From Pedobacter sp. WC2423 (lineage in GTDB: Bacteria; Bacteroidota; Bacteroidia; Sphingobacteriales; Sphingobacteriaceae), in the NCBI RefSeq assembly GCF_040822065.1, contig NZ_CP162005.1:744001-808000 (forward strand): a stretch of 64,000 nucleotides of DNA, read 5' to 3'. The notes under the pieces are model-generated. The model did not search any database. It saw nothing but the letters and a program-made list of their open reading frames with translations, and was not told the origin of the DNA. The first letter of the stretch is position 1; each line of letters starts with the position of its first letter. The translations under genes and the position numbers were made by a program. Shown here one piece after another: positions 18,501 through 26,000 of the stretch.

Positions 18501-18858
18501 AAATTCTCCAGGAACTATATTCAATAGTTTTGATTTGGTGAAAAACCGCTGGCAAAATCCTAATGATTTAACAATTACACCAAAGGCTTCTACATCATCA
18601 GATTTTTATTATACGTTATCGTCAGCAAATTTTTTCAATTCGACATACCTGCGGTTAAAAAACGTACAAATATCTTATGCTGTGTCAGATCATATTCTTA
18701 AAAAGATAAGGGTAGATAGAGCGACCATTTATATTCAAGCCCAAAACTTAGCCACTTGGTGGAACAAGAATAACGCACTTTATGATCCGGAAAGTGGTGC
18801 CAGCTCAAATATTCCCCCACTACAATGTATTAATCTAGGTGTTCAATTTACGTTTTAA
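15559..18858 (+). CDS. SusC/RagA-family TonB-dependent outer-membrane transporter with STN domain, system 2
   Basis: 1099 residues. An extended N-terminus precedes the signal (MRLTTIILIATIMQVNASSFGQ), followed by STN (about 48-118), carboxypeptidase-regulatory-like domain (SGRVVDEKEKPLIGATVKI), TonB-plug motifs (GYGQVSRK, ALSGRLPGV, LKDADATAIYGSRGANGVVLITTKKG) and the barrel ending LGVQFTF. Paralogous to system 1 in the first ~220 residues (very similar), with a divergent barrel, implying the same signalling logic but a different ligand. SusD starts 3 bases after the stop. Confidence 0.95.
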   Translation: MYVIYTKKRGMSERRVPKIQLIMRLTTIILIATIMQVNASSFGQRVSLDVKNAPLNVIIKEISKQTGYEFFYDGNLIKNTKPVSIKIKNATIENALELCFTGQSITYKIENKVVSLKPLSKSILDKISTAVTGFFSEIDVSGRVVDEKEKPLIGATVKIINTNRALLTDENGAFEFYNVDESAVLLISYIGYQSQKVPVKNSGPITIKLKEAGNLSEIQVIGYGQVSRKFNTGNVSTITSKDLEKQPVTNVLSALSGRLPGVFLQTTNGLPGGNIEVQIGGKGSITAGTNPLYVVDGVPFPGTSLVHNTSLSDIISGEISPLNSINPNDIESINVLKDADATAIYGSRGANGVVLITTKKGIAGKTKADINISSGVSEVASFPKLLKLSDYLTIRREAFKNDGLEPSTDPSSLGYAPDLKLWSQTDATDWGKYIMGRTGRTTNVNASLSGGSEQTKMLGGINYRNETSVLRGDNKYQRGGARFSLQHHSIDNKFNLSSSLSYTADDNNSSNPKNDFLNFLLLPPNFPLYNQNGELNWATGSNPIAAINNYSKTRTGNTVFNTTASLQLLKGLTVKTDFGFNQLEMSQIIVSPKSGSNPNYSPTSQTTFGDNLTRTFIIEPQINYSTNINKSSLNFLAGGTYQKNSTENQILVGTNFNSESLLENPGSASTITPNGYNIVYKYVSLFGRVSYNFDQKYFLNVSGRRDGSSRFGIDHQFGNFGAIGAAWLISNENWLKDKLRFLYYAKIRGSYGITGNDQIADYQYLSTYRTSGIVYQNQNGLEPARIANDNYHWESNKKTEVGLEVGLFDNRFNFTISHFENVSGDQLVNYTLPLMTGFTSYQANLPAKVRNSGWELELNSTNFKTEKFNWSTNFNITFLKNRLISFPDIESSSYSKTLVVGESVQRATGFMYLGTDPATGSSLFKDKDGNSTSLPDFDSYYSTIGRKDPSFYGGMGNTFSFKGFRLDVFFQFAKQGISGSVNSPGTIFNSFDLVKNRWQNPNDLTITPKASTSSDFYYTLSSANFFNSTYLRLKNVQISYAVSDHILKKIRVDRATIYIQAQNLATWWNKNNALYDPESGASSNIPPLQCINLGVQFTF

Positions 18859-18861
18859 TTT

Positions 18862-20220
18862 ATGAATGATATGAAAAATATAATTATAATCATTTTGGTT
18901 TTGGGATTATCAACTTTAGGGTGTAAAAAATTAATAAATATTGAAGCCCCAAAAGATCAGTTAACATCTAATGCCGTTTTTTCAGATACAATATCAGCAA
19001 CCGCAGCACTGGTTAACATTTACGGACAATTCGATAAAAGGATAGAACTTAATCTGACAAACACATTCGGATTGTATACTGATGAATTAGAAATTACCTC
19101 TATTGATCCTACAACCAAAGAATTTTTATTCAGTAGACTAACTGCGTCTAATTCATTGAATGAAACTTTGTGGGGGAATTTTTACTTTACGATATATAGT
19201 TGTAATGACTTAATTGAGCGTATTTCTAACTCAAATGGAATTTCCCCATCTAAGGCAATTATCTATGTAGCAGAAGCAAAATTTCTGAGGGCATATTGTT
19301 ATTTATATCTGACTAATTTTTATGGAAGGATACCTTTAGTACTAACAACTGATGCAAATTTAAATAGATCATTAAAACAATCAGATGAATCTGTCGTATA
19401 TGATCAGATTACAAGGGATTTAATTTTTGCACAACAAAACCTTCCTGCGCAATATCAGGGATTGGAAAAAGTGCGTGCAAATAAATGGGCAGCAGCTGCG
19501 CTTCTTGCAAGGGTCTATTTAATCATGCAAAACTGGGCAAATGCTGAAATGGAATCTTCCTTGGTTATCAATAGTGGGTCGTATTTGCCTTTAGACGCTG
19601 TAGATCAGGTTTTTAAATCAAACAATAAGGAAAGCATTTTACAGTTTTGGACAAAAGATGGTTTTACCGGATTAGCATCAATATTTGTTCCATCATCTCT
19701 GACTTCAATACCTGTGTATCCGGTCACTAAACTACTTTTGGATGCCTTTGAGACTGGTGATTTGAGGAAATCCTTATGGATAGGGGAAAGCATCATTGAT
19801 CAGGCTGGAACCGTTTTATCATTTCCCAATAAATACAAAAACAGATTAGCTAGCGCTTCGGAACCTGAATATTTAATTGGATTGAGGTTATCAGAACAGT
19901 TTTTAATCAGGGCTGAATCGCGAGCGCATTTATCCTCCTTAGATGATGCAAGGGATGATTTAAATATTATCAGGAGACGTGCTGGTCTTTTAAACTCAAC
20001 AGCAAATACACAGATAGATTTATTAAACGCTATTATGAAAGAACGTAGATGTGAATTATTCTGTGAATGGGGTTCAAGGTTCATCGATTTAAAAAGAACT
20101 GGGAGTTTGGACGCTGCCCTCAGCTATAAAAATACCTGGAAACCATCGGCTAAAGTATTGCCTATCCCACAAAATGAGATCACCTATAATCATTCATTAA
20201 TTCAAAATCCAAACTATTAA
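18862..20220 (+). CDS. SusD/RagB-family outer-membrane lipoprotein, system 2
   Basis: 452 residues. Lipoprotein signal IIIIILVLGLSTLGCKKLI, then helical SusD motifs (AEAKFLRAYCYLYLTNFYGRIPLV) and the C-terminal MKERRCELFCEWGSRFIDLKRTG. It is the surface lid of the SusC next to it. An internal ATG (18871) three codons in gives an equally good signal peptide. The TlpA gene begins 2 bases after the stop. Confidence 0.94.
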   Translation: MNDMKNIIIIILVLGLSTLGCKKLINIEAPKDQLTSNAVFSDTISATAALVNIYGQFDKRIELNLTNTFGLYTDELEITSIDPTTKEFLFSRLTASNSLNETLWGNFYFTIYSCNDLIERISNSNGISPSKAIIYVAEAKFLRAYCYLYLTNFYGRIPLVLTTDANLNRSLKQSDESVVYDQITRDLIFAQQNLPAQYQGLEKVRANKWAAAALLARVYLIMQNWANAEMESSLVINSGSYLPLDAVDQVFKSNNKESILQFWTKDGFTGLASIFVPSSLTSIPVYPVTKLLLDAFETGDLRKSLWIGESIIDQAGTVLSFPNKYKNRLASASEPEYLIGLRLSEQFLIRAESRAHLSSLDDARDDLNIIRRRAGLLNSTANTQIDLLNAIMKERRCELFCEWGSRFIDLKRTGSLDAALSYKNTWKPSAKVLPIPQNEITYNHSLIQNPNY

Positions 20221-20222
20221 TC

Positions 20223-21563
20223 ATGAAGACTATTAAATATTCTGTGCCATTTTTTTTGCTAACAATGCTCTTTTGTACTGTAACTTTTGGTCAGAACCTG
20301 GATATTCAGCCATTAAAAATTGGAGATAAAATACCTGATTTTCAATTTGAAAAGTTAAAGAATAATAAAGTGCAGTCTATAAAAGCATCTGAACTTTACA
20401 AGAAAGGAATACTGATCTTGAATTTCTGGGCCACCTGGTGTACACCTTGCGTGAGGGAAATGCCTGAAATCAATGAACTGGCAGGAAAGTTTAAAGACAA
20501 CTTCAGTGTAATTTGCATTTCAGACCAATCTGATAAGGAAATTGACGTGTTTTTAGAAAAGAATAATAAGTTTCATCATTTGGCATATATAGCCAGCGAT
20601 AATGTACTAAAGAAATATTTTCCTTTTAGGGTATTACCTCACAACATCTGGATAGATAAAACAGGCACTGTAAAAGCAATTACAGATGATTACCAGGTTA
20701 CTGCCGTTAATATCGAAAAGTTTTTAAGCAATCAAATTGCAATGCCTATAAAAAATGAGCAACTCGATTTTGATTGGACCAAACCATTAGGCGTTAAGGA
20801 CAGTAACTTTAGTTATCGTTCTGTAATCACGCCATCTCAGAACATTGGCAATGGTGGTTCTTGGCTATTAGATACTACAAAAGGTGGCATGCGCTATTTA
20901 GGATGGAATTTATTAAAATCTGACTTTTTATGGGCGGCTTATATGAGAAGTGATATGACGCCGAGAGATTATAAACTAATCCAAGTAAATACAAAAGATT
21001 CATCCAGCTATTTTGGACCTAATTATAGAAATGGATTTCGGGATGAGAATTGGATTAAAACTTATGGCATTGATAGTTTAAATAGCTTTTTAAATAGGAA
21101 TTCCTATTGTTATGAAATATCTTTTTCTAGAAGAATTGATGTGGATCGTTTTTATCAATTAATGGCACAAGAGCTGTGTTTGTTTTTTAATGTTAAGGTC
21201 AAAATGATGTCTCGATTAACAGATTGTTGGGTGATTACGAAATTAAATGAGAAGATTAGGAAATCTATCTCCACAGACAAAGCGAAGATGCCTCTTCAAT
21301 TTATGGATGGATCTAAAATGATTGCTAAAAACCAAACGATTAAAGAATTAGCAAACCAGCTATCTGCTTATTATCCAAGTGAACCACATTTTGTTGATGA
21401 GAGTAGATTGGAGAAGGGGATTAACCTATTATTTGATTTCACTGATCCTAGTGATCCAGCAGTTTCTATAAAAAAAATGCGTAAAGCTCTAAATGGTATT
21501 GGACTAGAAATTAAATTAAAGAAACATTTATTTCCATATTTAATTATTAACGAATTGGAATAA
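20223..21563 (+). CDS. TlpA-like thioredoxin-fold protein with large C-terminal extension, system 2
   Basis: 446 residues. Sec signal (FFLLTMLFCTVTFGQ), then a redoxin domain with a textbook active site NFWATWCTPCVREM (Cys73, Cys76) and cis-Pro loop VLPHNIW. Residues ~190-446 form an extension paralogous to that of system 1 (KPLG...SYRSVITP, ending in GLEIKLKKHLFPYLIINE), weakly like DUF3738. It likely acts as an envelope disulfide reductase/oxidase. Its neighbours MauE and the secreted cysteine-pair peptides suggest a thiol role directed at those peptides. Confidence 0.88.
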   Translation: MKTIKYSVPFFLLTMLFCTVTFGQNLDIQPLKIGDKIPDFQFEKLKNNKVQSIKASELYKKGILILNFWATWCTPCVREMPEINELAGKFKDNFSVICISDQSDKEIDVFLEKNNKFHHLAYIASDNVLKKYFPFRVLPHNIWIDKTGTVKAITDDYQVTAVNIEKFLSNQIAMPIKNEQLDFDWTKPLGVKDSNFSYRSVITPSQNIGNGGSWLLDTTKGGMRYLGWNLLKSDFLWAAYMRSDMTPRDYKLIQVNTKDSSSYFGPNYRNGFRDENWIKTYGIDSLNSFLNRNSYCYEISFSRRIDVDRFYQLMAQELCLFFNVKVKMMSRLTDCWVITKLNEKIRKSISTDKAKMPLQFMDGSKMIAKNQTIKELANQLSAYYPSEPHFVDESRLEKGINLLFDFTDPSDPAVSIKKMRKALNGIGLEIKLKKHLFPYLIINELE

Positions 21564-21566
21564 TTA

Positions 21567-21605
21567 TTAAACCGGCATTTCTAATTGTTAGAAATGCCAG
21601 TTTAA
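21567..21605. terminator. Bidirectional intrinsic terminator between convergent genes
   Basis: GGCATTTCTA / TAGAAATGCC (10 bp, loop ATTGT), extended past one C-A mismatch by TTAAAC / GTTTAA. It ends 3 bp from the stop of the small peptide gene on the opposite strand and starts 4 bp after the TlpA stop, so it serves both transcripts. Confidence 0.8.
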
Positions 21606-21607
21606 AC

Positions 21608-21865
21608 TTAATTGTACCTCAGTGTTGGACCTCCGGAGGCTACTGCGCATACAGCCAATGTAGAATTACATCCTGTGATACCAATGGCTTCAGCTTTAGT
21701 TTTATTAAATAGTGGAGGTAATGGATTACCATTCCTGTCGAAACGAGTCCAATTGTATGTTGGATCTTGTGCTTTTGAAGAATTAGCATAGCTTGTCGCG
21801 AATGCTCCAGTTACGCTGACCATTAATGCAATGGCAAGTACTGTTGATTTAAGTGACTTTTTCAT
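21608..21865 (-). CDS. Secreted DUF6520-like C-x6-C peptide, copy 2
   Basis: 85 residues. Clear signal peptide (KSTVLAIALMVSVTGAFA), mature part about 60 residues with NWTRFDRNGNPLPPL and the cysteine pair TGC-NSTLAV-CA, ending GGPTLRYN. The small size, signal, single cysteine pair and location match the Bacteroidota DUF6520 family (by recollection of that family). Function is not known. The C-x6-C-A motif equals that of the leaderless proteins at 12.1-12.6 kb. It is distal in a mauE-peptide-peptide gene row. Confidence 0.8.
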   Translation of the reverse strand: MKKSLKSTVLAIALMVSVTGAFATSYANSSKAQDPTYNWTRFDRNGNPLPPLFNKTKAEAIGITGCNSTLAVCAVASGGPTLRYN

Positions 21866-21893
21866 GATTAAAAGTTTAAGTAAAAAATTTGGT

Positions 21894-21945
21894 TATATAT
21901 CTATTCCCGTAAATTGGTGTGGTGAATATTCAATTGGATAATTAA
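21894..21945 (-). pseudogene. Remnant of the mauE 3' end
   Basis: Translated on the minus strand this gives YSPHQFTGIDI, matching YSSHQSAGIDM at the end of the intact mauE (22267-22734). The flank between remnant and peptide start also matches the flank after mauE. This shows that [mauE tail + peptide gene] was duplicated as a block and the mauE part decayed. Confidence 0.6.
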
Positions 21946-21981
21946 TATTATAGTGTAATTTGATTATTAAGATTCCATTTA

Positions 21982-22239
21982 TTATGAATACCGTAACGTT
22001 GGGCCTCCAAAAGCTGATGCACAGATGTGATATGATCCGTTACATCCAGTTATTGCTACTGCCTCTGCAAATGTTTTATTAATCAATGGAGGTAATGGGT
22101 TTCCATTTCCGTCAAAACGGCTCCAATTATACTTCGGATCTTGTGTTTTTGAAGAATTAGTGTAGCTTGTGGCGAATGCTCCAGTAATGCTGACCATTAA
22201 TGCAATGGCAAGTATTATTGATTTATATGATTTTTTCAT
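21982..22239 (-). CDS. Secreted DUF6520-like C-x6-C peptide, copy 1
   Basis: 85 residues, paralogue of 21608-21865: signal peptide IILAIALMVSITGAFA, NWSRFDGNGNPLPPL, TGC-NGSYHI-CA, ending GGPTLRYS. The signal region and first 45 residues are almost identical between copies, while the loop between the cysteines differs, so the loop may be the variable, specific part. It lies 27 bp after mauE and is probably co-transcribed. Confidence 0.8.
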   Translation of the reverse strand: MKKSYKSIILAIALMVSITGAFATSYTNSSKTQDPKYNWSRFDGNGNPLPPLINKTFAEAVAITGCNGSYHICASAFGGPTLRYS

Positions 22240-22266
22240 GATTAAAAGTTTAAGTTAAAATTTTGG

Positions 22267-22734
22267 CTACATATCTATTCCTGCGGATTGATGTGATGAA
22301 TATTTATTATGTGGTATGTTTTTATAAATTATGGCGATTACAGAAATTACAATAAAGACTGCATTGAATATTAAATGTGTTTTCCATCCCATAGTCGCAA
22401 TAAATCCACCACATGTACACGGTAAACTTCGTCCAGACAGTAACATTGATGAAATGTAAATTTCAAAAGCTATTAACAGTACCAGGGAACCATAAAGTCC
22501 TTTTACCCTTGTTTTATCAAACAAGAGTAATAACACTATAATCACTTCTATAAGCGGAATTAACCAGCCTATAATGGGAGCGAAAAGGGACATATATGGC
22601 ACAGGTGCTGATTTCATCTGCGATACATATGTACCGTAATCTAAAATTTTGGCTATTGCAGTATACCCAAATAAGCAAATGATGAGTACACTTGCTGCCA
22701 TCGTAACTGCTTCTATTTTATCGGCTTGTTTCAT
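22267..22734 (-). CDS. MauE/DoxX-like redox-associated membrane protein
   Basis: 155 residues with four transmembrane helices (about 10-30, 48-70, 80-98, 120-140). The motif GRSLPCTCGGF in the third loop supplies the paired cysteines typical of MauE-type proteins, which pass electrons or disulfides across the membrane, in the methylamine system for maturing a cysteine-rich subunit. Next to two secreted cysteine-pair peptides and a TlpA-type thioredoxin, a role in making or breaking their disulfides is likely (inference). Confidence 0.82.
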   Translation of the reverse strand: MKQADKIEAVTMAASVLIICLFGYTAIAKILDYGTYVSQMKSAPVPYMSLFAPIIGWLIPLIEVIIVLLLLFDKTRVKGLYGSLVLLIAFEIYISSMLLSGRSLPCTCGGFIATMGWKTHLIFNAVFIVISVIAIIYKNIPHNKYSSHQSAGIDM

Positions 22735-22796
22735 TTTGATCGCGTTGGAGTAACAAAATAAAATTAGTGCTAAAACAGAATTTATATACCATCACT

Positions 22797-22858
22797 TTGC
22801 GGTGAAAACAAACCGCAATTGCGGTAATAATCAGACGCAATTGCGCCTGTAATTATTA
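22797..22858. promoter_or_regulatory. Nested palindromes CGCAATTGCG upstream of mauE
   Basis: A perfect 12-bp palindrome CCGCAATTGCGG (22813-22824) and a perfect 10-bp one CGCAATTGCG (22836-22845) have centres exactly 22 bp apart. A further half-site TTGCGGT (22797-22803) pairs with ACCGCAA. The second palindrome sits inside a larger imperfect one (TAATAAT...ATTATTA). Located 60-125 bp before the mauE start, they are good candidate operators for the adjacent Crp/Fnr-type regulator or another dimeric regulator. Confidence 0.55.
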
Positions 22859-22981
22859 CGTAAACCATTAAAATTCATAATACTGTGAGGGTTTGATACA
22901 AACTATATTCTGAATTACATTGAAACATCCAATGTTTTGAAAGATTTATCCACTACTTAAAATGCCATTACTAATAATGGA

Positions 22982-23551
22982 TTATGATTTTACATATCTT
23001 CTTTTAAGTTTAGATAGATGTTTTTCGTTTATACTCAGAAGTGAGGCAAGAACCGAATTCGTCAATGGATATTTACGTGATGATTGTTCGTTCATAAATT
23101 TCAGGTAGCGTTCATAGGCATTTGGTATCCTAAGAGATATTTCCCGTTCCCTTGTTAACTGCAAATTTTCCTCAAAAATCTCCAATAACATTCTGTATAA
23201 GTGGTAATTCTTTTGCGCAAGGATTTCAGCTTTTGCTAAGTTTAAATACCAGCATTGCGAATTTTCGAGTACCATTATAAATTCGCTGTAATTTTTTTTT
23301 GAAAGAAATCCCCCTATTGGAAGTACAAAGCCATGATCAGAAATCCAGGAAGGATATTCCTTGTCATCGACTATGTAATTACCCATGAGCAAGCCAGATT
23401 CTATAAAATGTAGAATTGGATAGGAGTGTTCAGGAGTACCTATGATCAATCCTTTACGAAAGCTTATAGGCATGAAAAGACTTAGTAAATCTTCTATTCC
23501 TCTTTTATCTGCAGAGGCCATAGAAAGTAATTTTTCTTCAAGTTTATTCAT
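22982..23551 (-). CDS. Crp/Fnr-family transcriptional regulator
   Basis: 189 residues: cyclic-nucleotide-binding-like beta-roll (about 20-115; FRKGLIIGTPEHSYPILHFIESGLLMGN) and a long helix, then a short C-terminal helix-turn-helix (RIPNAYERYLKFMNEQ, LTNSVLASLLSINEKHLSKLKR). No Fe-S-type cysteine cluster is present (only one Cys), so it is not a classical Fnr. Such proteins in Bacteroidota often lack a known ligand. It lies upstream of mauE and both peptide genes on the same strand, with palindromic sites in between, so it may control them. Confidence 0.85.
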   Translation of the reverse strand: MNKLEEKLLSMASADKRGIEDLLSLFMPISFRKGLIIGTPEHSYPILHFIESGLLMGNYIVDDKEYPSWISDHGFVLPIGGFLSKKNYSEFIMVLENSQCWYLNLAKAEILAQKNYHLYRMLLEIFEENLQLTREREISLRIPNAYERYLKFMNEQSSRKYPLTNSVLASLLSINEKHLSKLKRRYVKS

Positions 23552-23718
23552 CTTGCTTTGATTTATTCTTACAGAAGAATATTATTTATCAGGAATGTCA
23601 AGTTACATGAGGTCTGCTGAAAGTGTCATGCTGAAAAAAAACGCACTTTATTAATACGACTTATAGTATTGGAAATTTAAAATATTTATCTTGGTAATGT
23701 ATAAAAACTTAATAATTT

Positions 23719-24258
23719 ATGTGGTTTATTAATTTATTTGAAGATAGCGTAAATTTAGCAAATCGCTATGGAATATCGCTATTACTAATTTTATCAGTCC
23801 TTTTTACAATTAGGATTGTCATTTCTTCACAGGCCAGGTGGTCAGAACGTGAAAAGTTCTATTACGATATCTTAAAAAATCTGGGAATTTGGAAGGATAG
23901 TCTATCTGATAGATTAGATTACTATCAGCAGCCAGGGTCGGAGTATGACACGGAGCATGAGAATAAACCTTATTTTTTGGCAAGAAGTGAACAAGGTCGA
24001 AATGCTTATCAAAATATTCGGGAGCAAGTGAATATAGGACGTATTTTTCTATCAGATAAATCTATAGCTGATCTTGAAGATCTTATTGGTGAATATTGGG
24101 TTATAAGAGAACACCGGGCTGTTTCGACATTGGATTATTTGCAGCTGACGTCTGACATCGTAAGAAAAACATATAGTTCAATACTGCAAGACGCTAAAAG
24201 AGACCTAAATAAAAGTCGTTATTTGGAATTATTAAAGAAGGTTGTGGCCAAAAGTTAA
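23719..24258 (+). CDS. Membrane-anchored hypothetical protein
   Basis: 179 residues. One N-terminal transmembrane helix (about 18-37, YGISLLLILSVLFTIRIVIS); the remainder is soluble and mostly helical (WSEREKFYYDILKNLGIWKDSLSDRL, LEDLIGEYWVIREHRAV, YSSILQDAKRDLNKSRYLELLKK). Not recognised. No partner gene in the same direction. The stop at 24258 is immediately followed by the dnaE remnant, so its 3' end marks an old recombination junction. Confidence 0.6.
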   Translation: MWFINLFEDSVNLANRYGISLLLILSVLFTIRIVISSQARWSEREKFYYDILKNLGIWKDSLSDRLDYYQQPGSEYDTEHENKPYFLARSEQGRNAYQNIREQVNIGRIFLSDKSIADLEDLIGEYWVIREHRAVSTLDYLQLTSDIVRKTYSSILQDAKRDLNKSRYLELLKKVVAKS

Positions 24259-24261
24259 TAA

Positions 24262-24366
24262 TTAACCCATCATATGATTAGGCAGAATTGGAAGCTTTGC
24301 AAACTCTAGATCTCTATACTTGGAAAACCGAAATCTTCTACTACCTTGCCCATGATCAGATAGCGA
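24262..24366 (-). pseudogene. Detached 3' fragment of dnaE
   Basis: About 105 bp align with the last codons of the intact dnaE (26350-26455), for example CATGATCAGATA, GATCTCTATACTTGGAAA and CCGAAATCTTCTAC are shared, at roughly 85 percent identity with a one-base deletion. Homology stops abruptly at about 24366. It is the stump of a lost second dnaE copy or of a duplication that flanks the 24.4-26.3 kb block. Confidence 0.75.
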
Positions 24367-24380
24367 TTATTAAATGTGTA

Positions 24381-24487
24381 AGAAATAAGCTGGCAGAAGC
24401 AATTAATTATACTGATCCCCATTTTAAAGAAAACGATTAGTTTGATATATGGGTATGAATTATGAATCAATCTGCCAGCTTATTTCT
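24381..24487. repeat. Inverted repeat with 17-bp perfect arms
   Basis: AGAAATAAGCTGGCAGA (24381-24397) and TCTGCCAGCTTATTTCT (24471-24487) are exact reverse complements separated by 73 bases. It lies between the dnaE stump and the stop of the next gene (24492). The arms could be terminator arms of that gene or the ends of a small non-coding insertion. Confidence 0.6.
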
Positions 24488-24491
24488 GTGA

Positions 24492-26000
24492 TCAAAGAAG
24501 TTTACGTTTCAACGTAAATATCGCCTGACCACTAACTTTATTGAGATATGCTAAATCATTTACATTGGATTCGTTGATATTAGTAATACTTCCATCTGAT
24601 AATCTAATTTCAATATTGTATTTATTTAACCTTTCATCCGGAATTTTAAAACTTATATTTCCATTTTCATCAACATTTCCATGAGCGGTATCAAAAATTG
24701 TCATGTCCTTATATGAGGTTAATTCTAAATGGGCAGTAACGGCCTTATGAAGCCATACTCTTAATTGTTTGTAATCGGAACGGTCGGCCAAAATTCTATC
24801 GTTCTGTGAACACCTTTGCATGCCATTCCAATCTCTATCATCGCCTTCCAGCTTTAACATATCCAGATAATTATTAACATTTTCGAAATGATAGCCTGAA
24901 GATGGCTGAATATCAATGATATGGTAATATCCTGGGTATTTATTATCGCAACTCATTCCAATCGCATTTCCCTCGCACCCAAAATAATTTACGAATTCTG
25001 AATATCCGGCTTTGCGTAATTTTTTGTTATACTTTTCTACAAAACGGAGTGTTTGTTTCTGAGTAACCTCTACGGATTTTGCATCGTTTGTTGCTGCAAA
25101 ACCACGCTGACCACCTTTATCACCTCCCATAGGTTGGTCTATTTTAATATGAACATCGCAGTTTGTTACAATTGCCCCTTTTTCAAGTTTTGATAATCTG
25201 GTTACGTAAGAATAATTTAATCCTTTAATAGTAATTCCTGCTGGCTTAATAAAAACTGTCTTTGAATTATCTGAAAATGATATTGAACTACTATTCCTTT
25301 GTTTCTTAGCGTTAAGAGTTATTAAAGTTTCAGACTTATTGTTATTAAATTTCCTGTTAAAAGTAAAAGAAGCGTAGCCATCTCTTTTGAGTATAATATT
25401 TTTAACCTCTTTGGCACCTTCAGAATTAATTTCTATTACACAATAATAAGTTTCAGGCATTTCAACTCCACCTCTATACCTCACGGTATATGTACAGCTT
25501 CTTTCCGTATCATTGCTTTTAATCAAAAAGACGCCTGGTTTACCTATACACTCCAGCATACATTTAGTCCAATTATCATATGCAACTGGTTCTGTACGGT
25601 AGACTTCATAATTTTTAATCTCGCTATTATAATTTTCACTTTCAGTTTTTGAAAGAAAATCATGCATTCTCTTTTTAAAATCTGAATAATTAAAACTGGC
25701 CGTGATAATATCTGCTATTTCGGGTACTGGAATTGTAGCACTACTTGAAATGTCAGTTTTAAATTCATTATATTCTTTTTCAGTTATTTGCTCCATATAT
25801 TTAGAATAAATGAGGGAATTGCTCGTATACTTAAATACATCTTTTCTGAGCGCTTCCTTGCATTCAGCACAATCTTGGGAAATAGACACATTTGGATATA
25901 AGAGAAAACATGATAGGAGTAAGGTTAAAAGAAATGAAAGCTTACTCCATTTGATACGTTTAGCACTCTTGTCAAGAGTTGGGTGTTTAATTAAGTCCAT
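24492..26000 (-). CDS. Secreted hypothetical protein, cysteine-containing
   Basis: 502 residues from the ATG at 26000 (a TTG at 26027 would add 9 residues). The signal peptide is preceded by a charged N-terminus (KLSFLLTLLLSCFLLYPNVSISQ). The mature part starts DCAECKE and contains further Cys (CMLECIGK, CTYTVRY, CDVHIK, FGCEGNAIGMSCDN), so several disulfides are likely. A C-terminal segment (TAHGNVDENGNISFKIPDERLNKYNIEIRLSDG) looks like a beta-sandwich repeat. No known family recognised. It stands alone between the dnaE stump and the intact dnaE, suggesting it arrived with a rearrangement. Confidence 0.55.
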   Translation of the reverse strand: MDLIKHPTLDKSAKRIKWSKLSFLLTLLLSCFLLYPNVSISQDCAECKEALRKDVFKYTSNSLIYSKYMEQITEKEYNEFKTDISSSATIPVPEIADIITASFNYSDFKKRMHDFLSKTESENYNSEIKNYEVYRTEPVAYDNWTKCMLECIGKPGVFLIKSNDTERSCTYTVRYRGGVEMPETYYCVIEINSEGAKEVKNIILKRDGYASFTFNRKFNNNKSETLITLNAKKQRNSSSISFSDNSKTVFIKPAGITIKGLNYSYVTRLSKLEKGAIVTNCDVHIKIDQPMGGDKGGQRGFAATNDAKSVEVTQKQTLRFVEKYNKKLRKAGYSEFVNYFGCEGNAIGMSCDNKYPGYYHIIDIQPSSGYHFENVNNYLDMLKLEGDDRDWNGMQRCSQNDRILADRSDYKQLRVWLHKAVTAHLELTSYKDMTIFDTAHGNVDENGNISFKIPDERLNKYNIEIRLSDGSITNINESNVNDLAYLNKVSGQAIFTLKRKLL

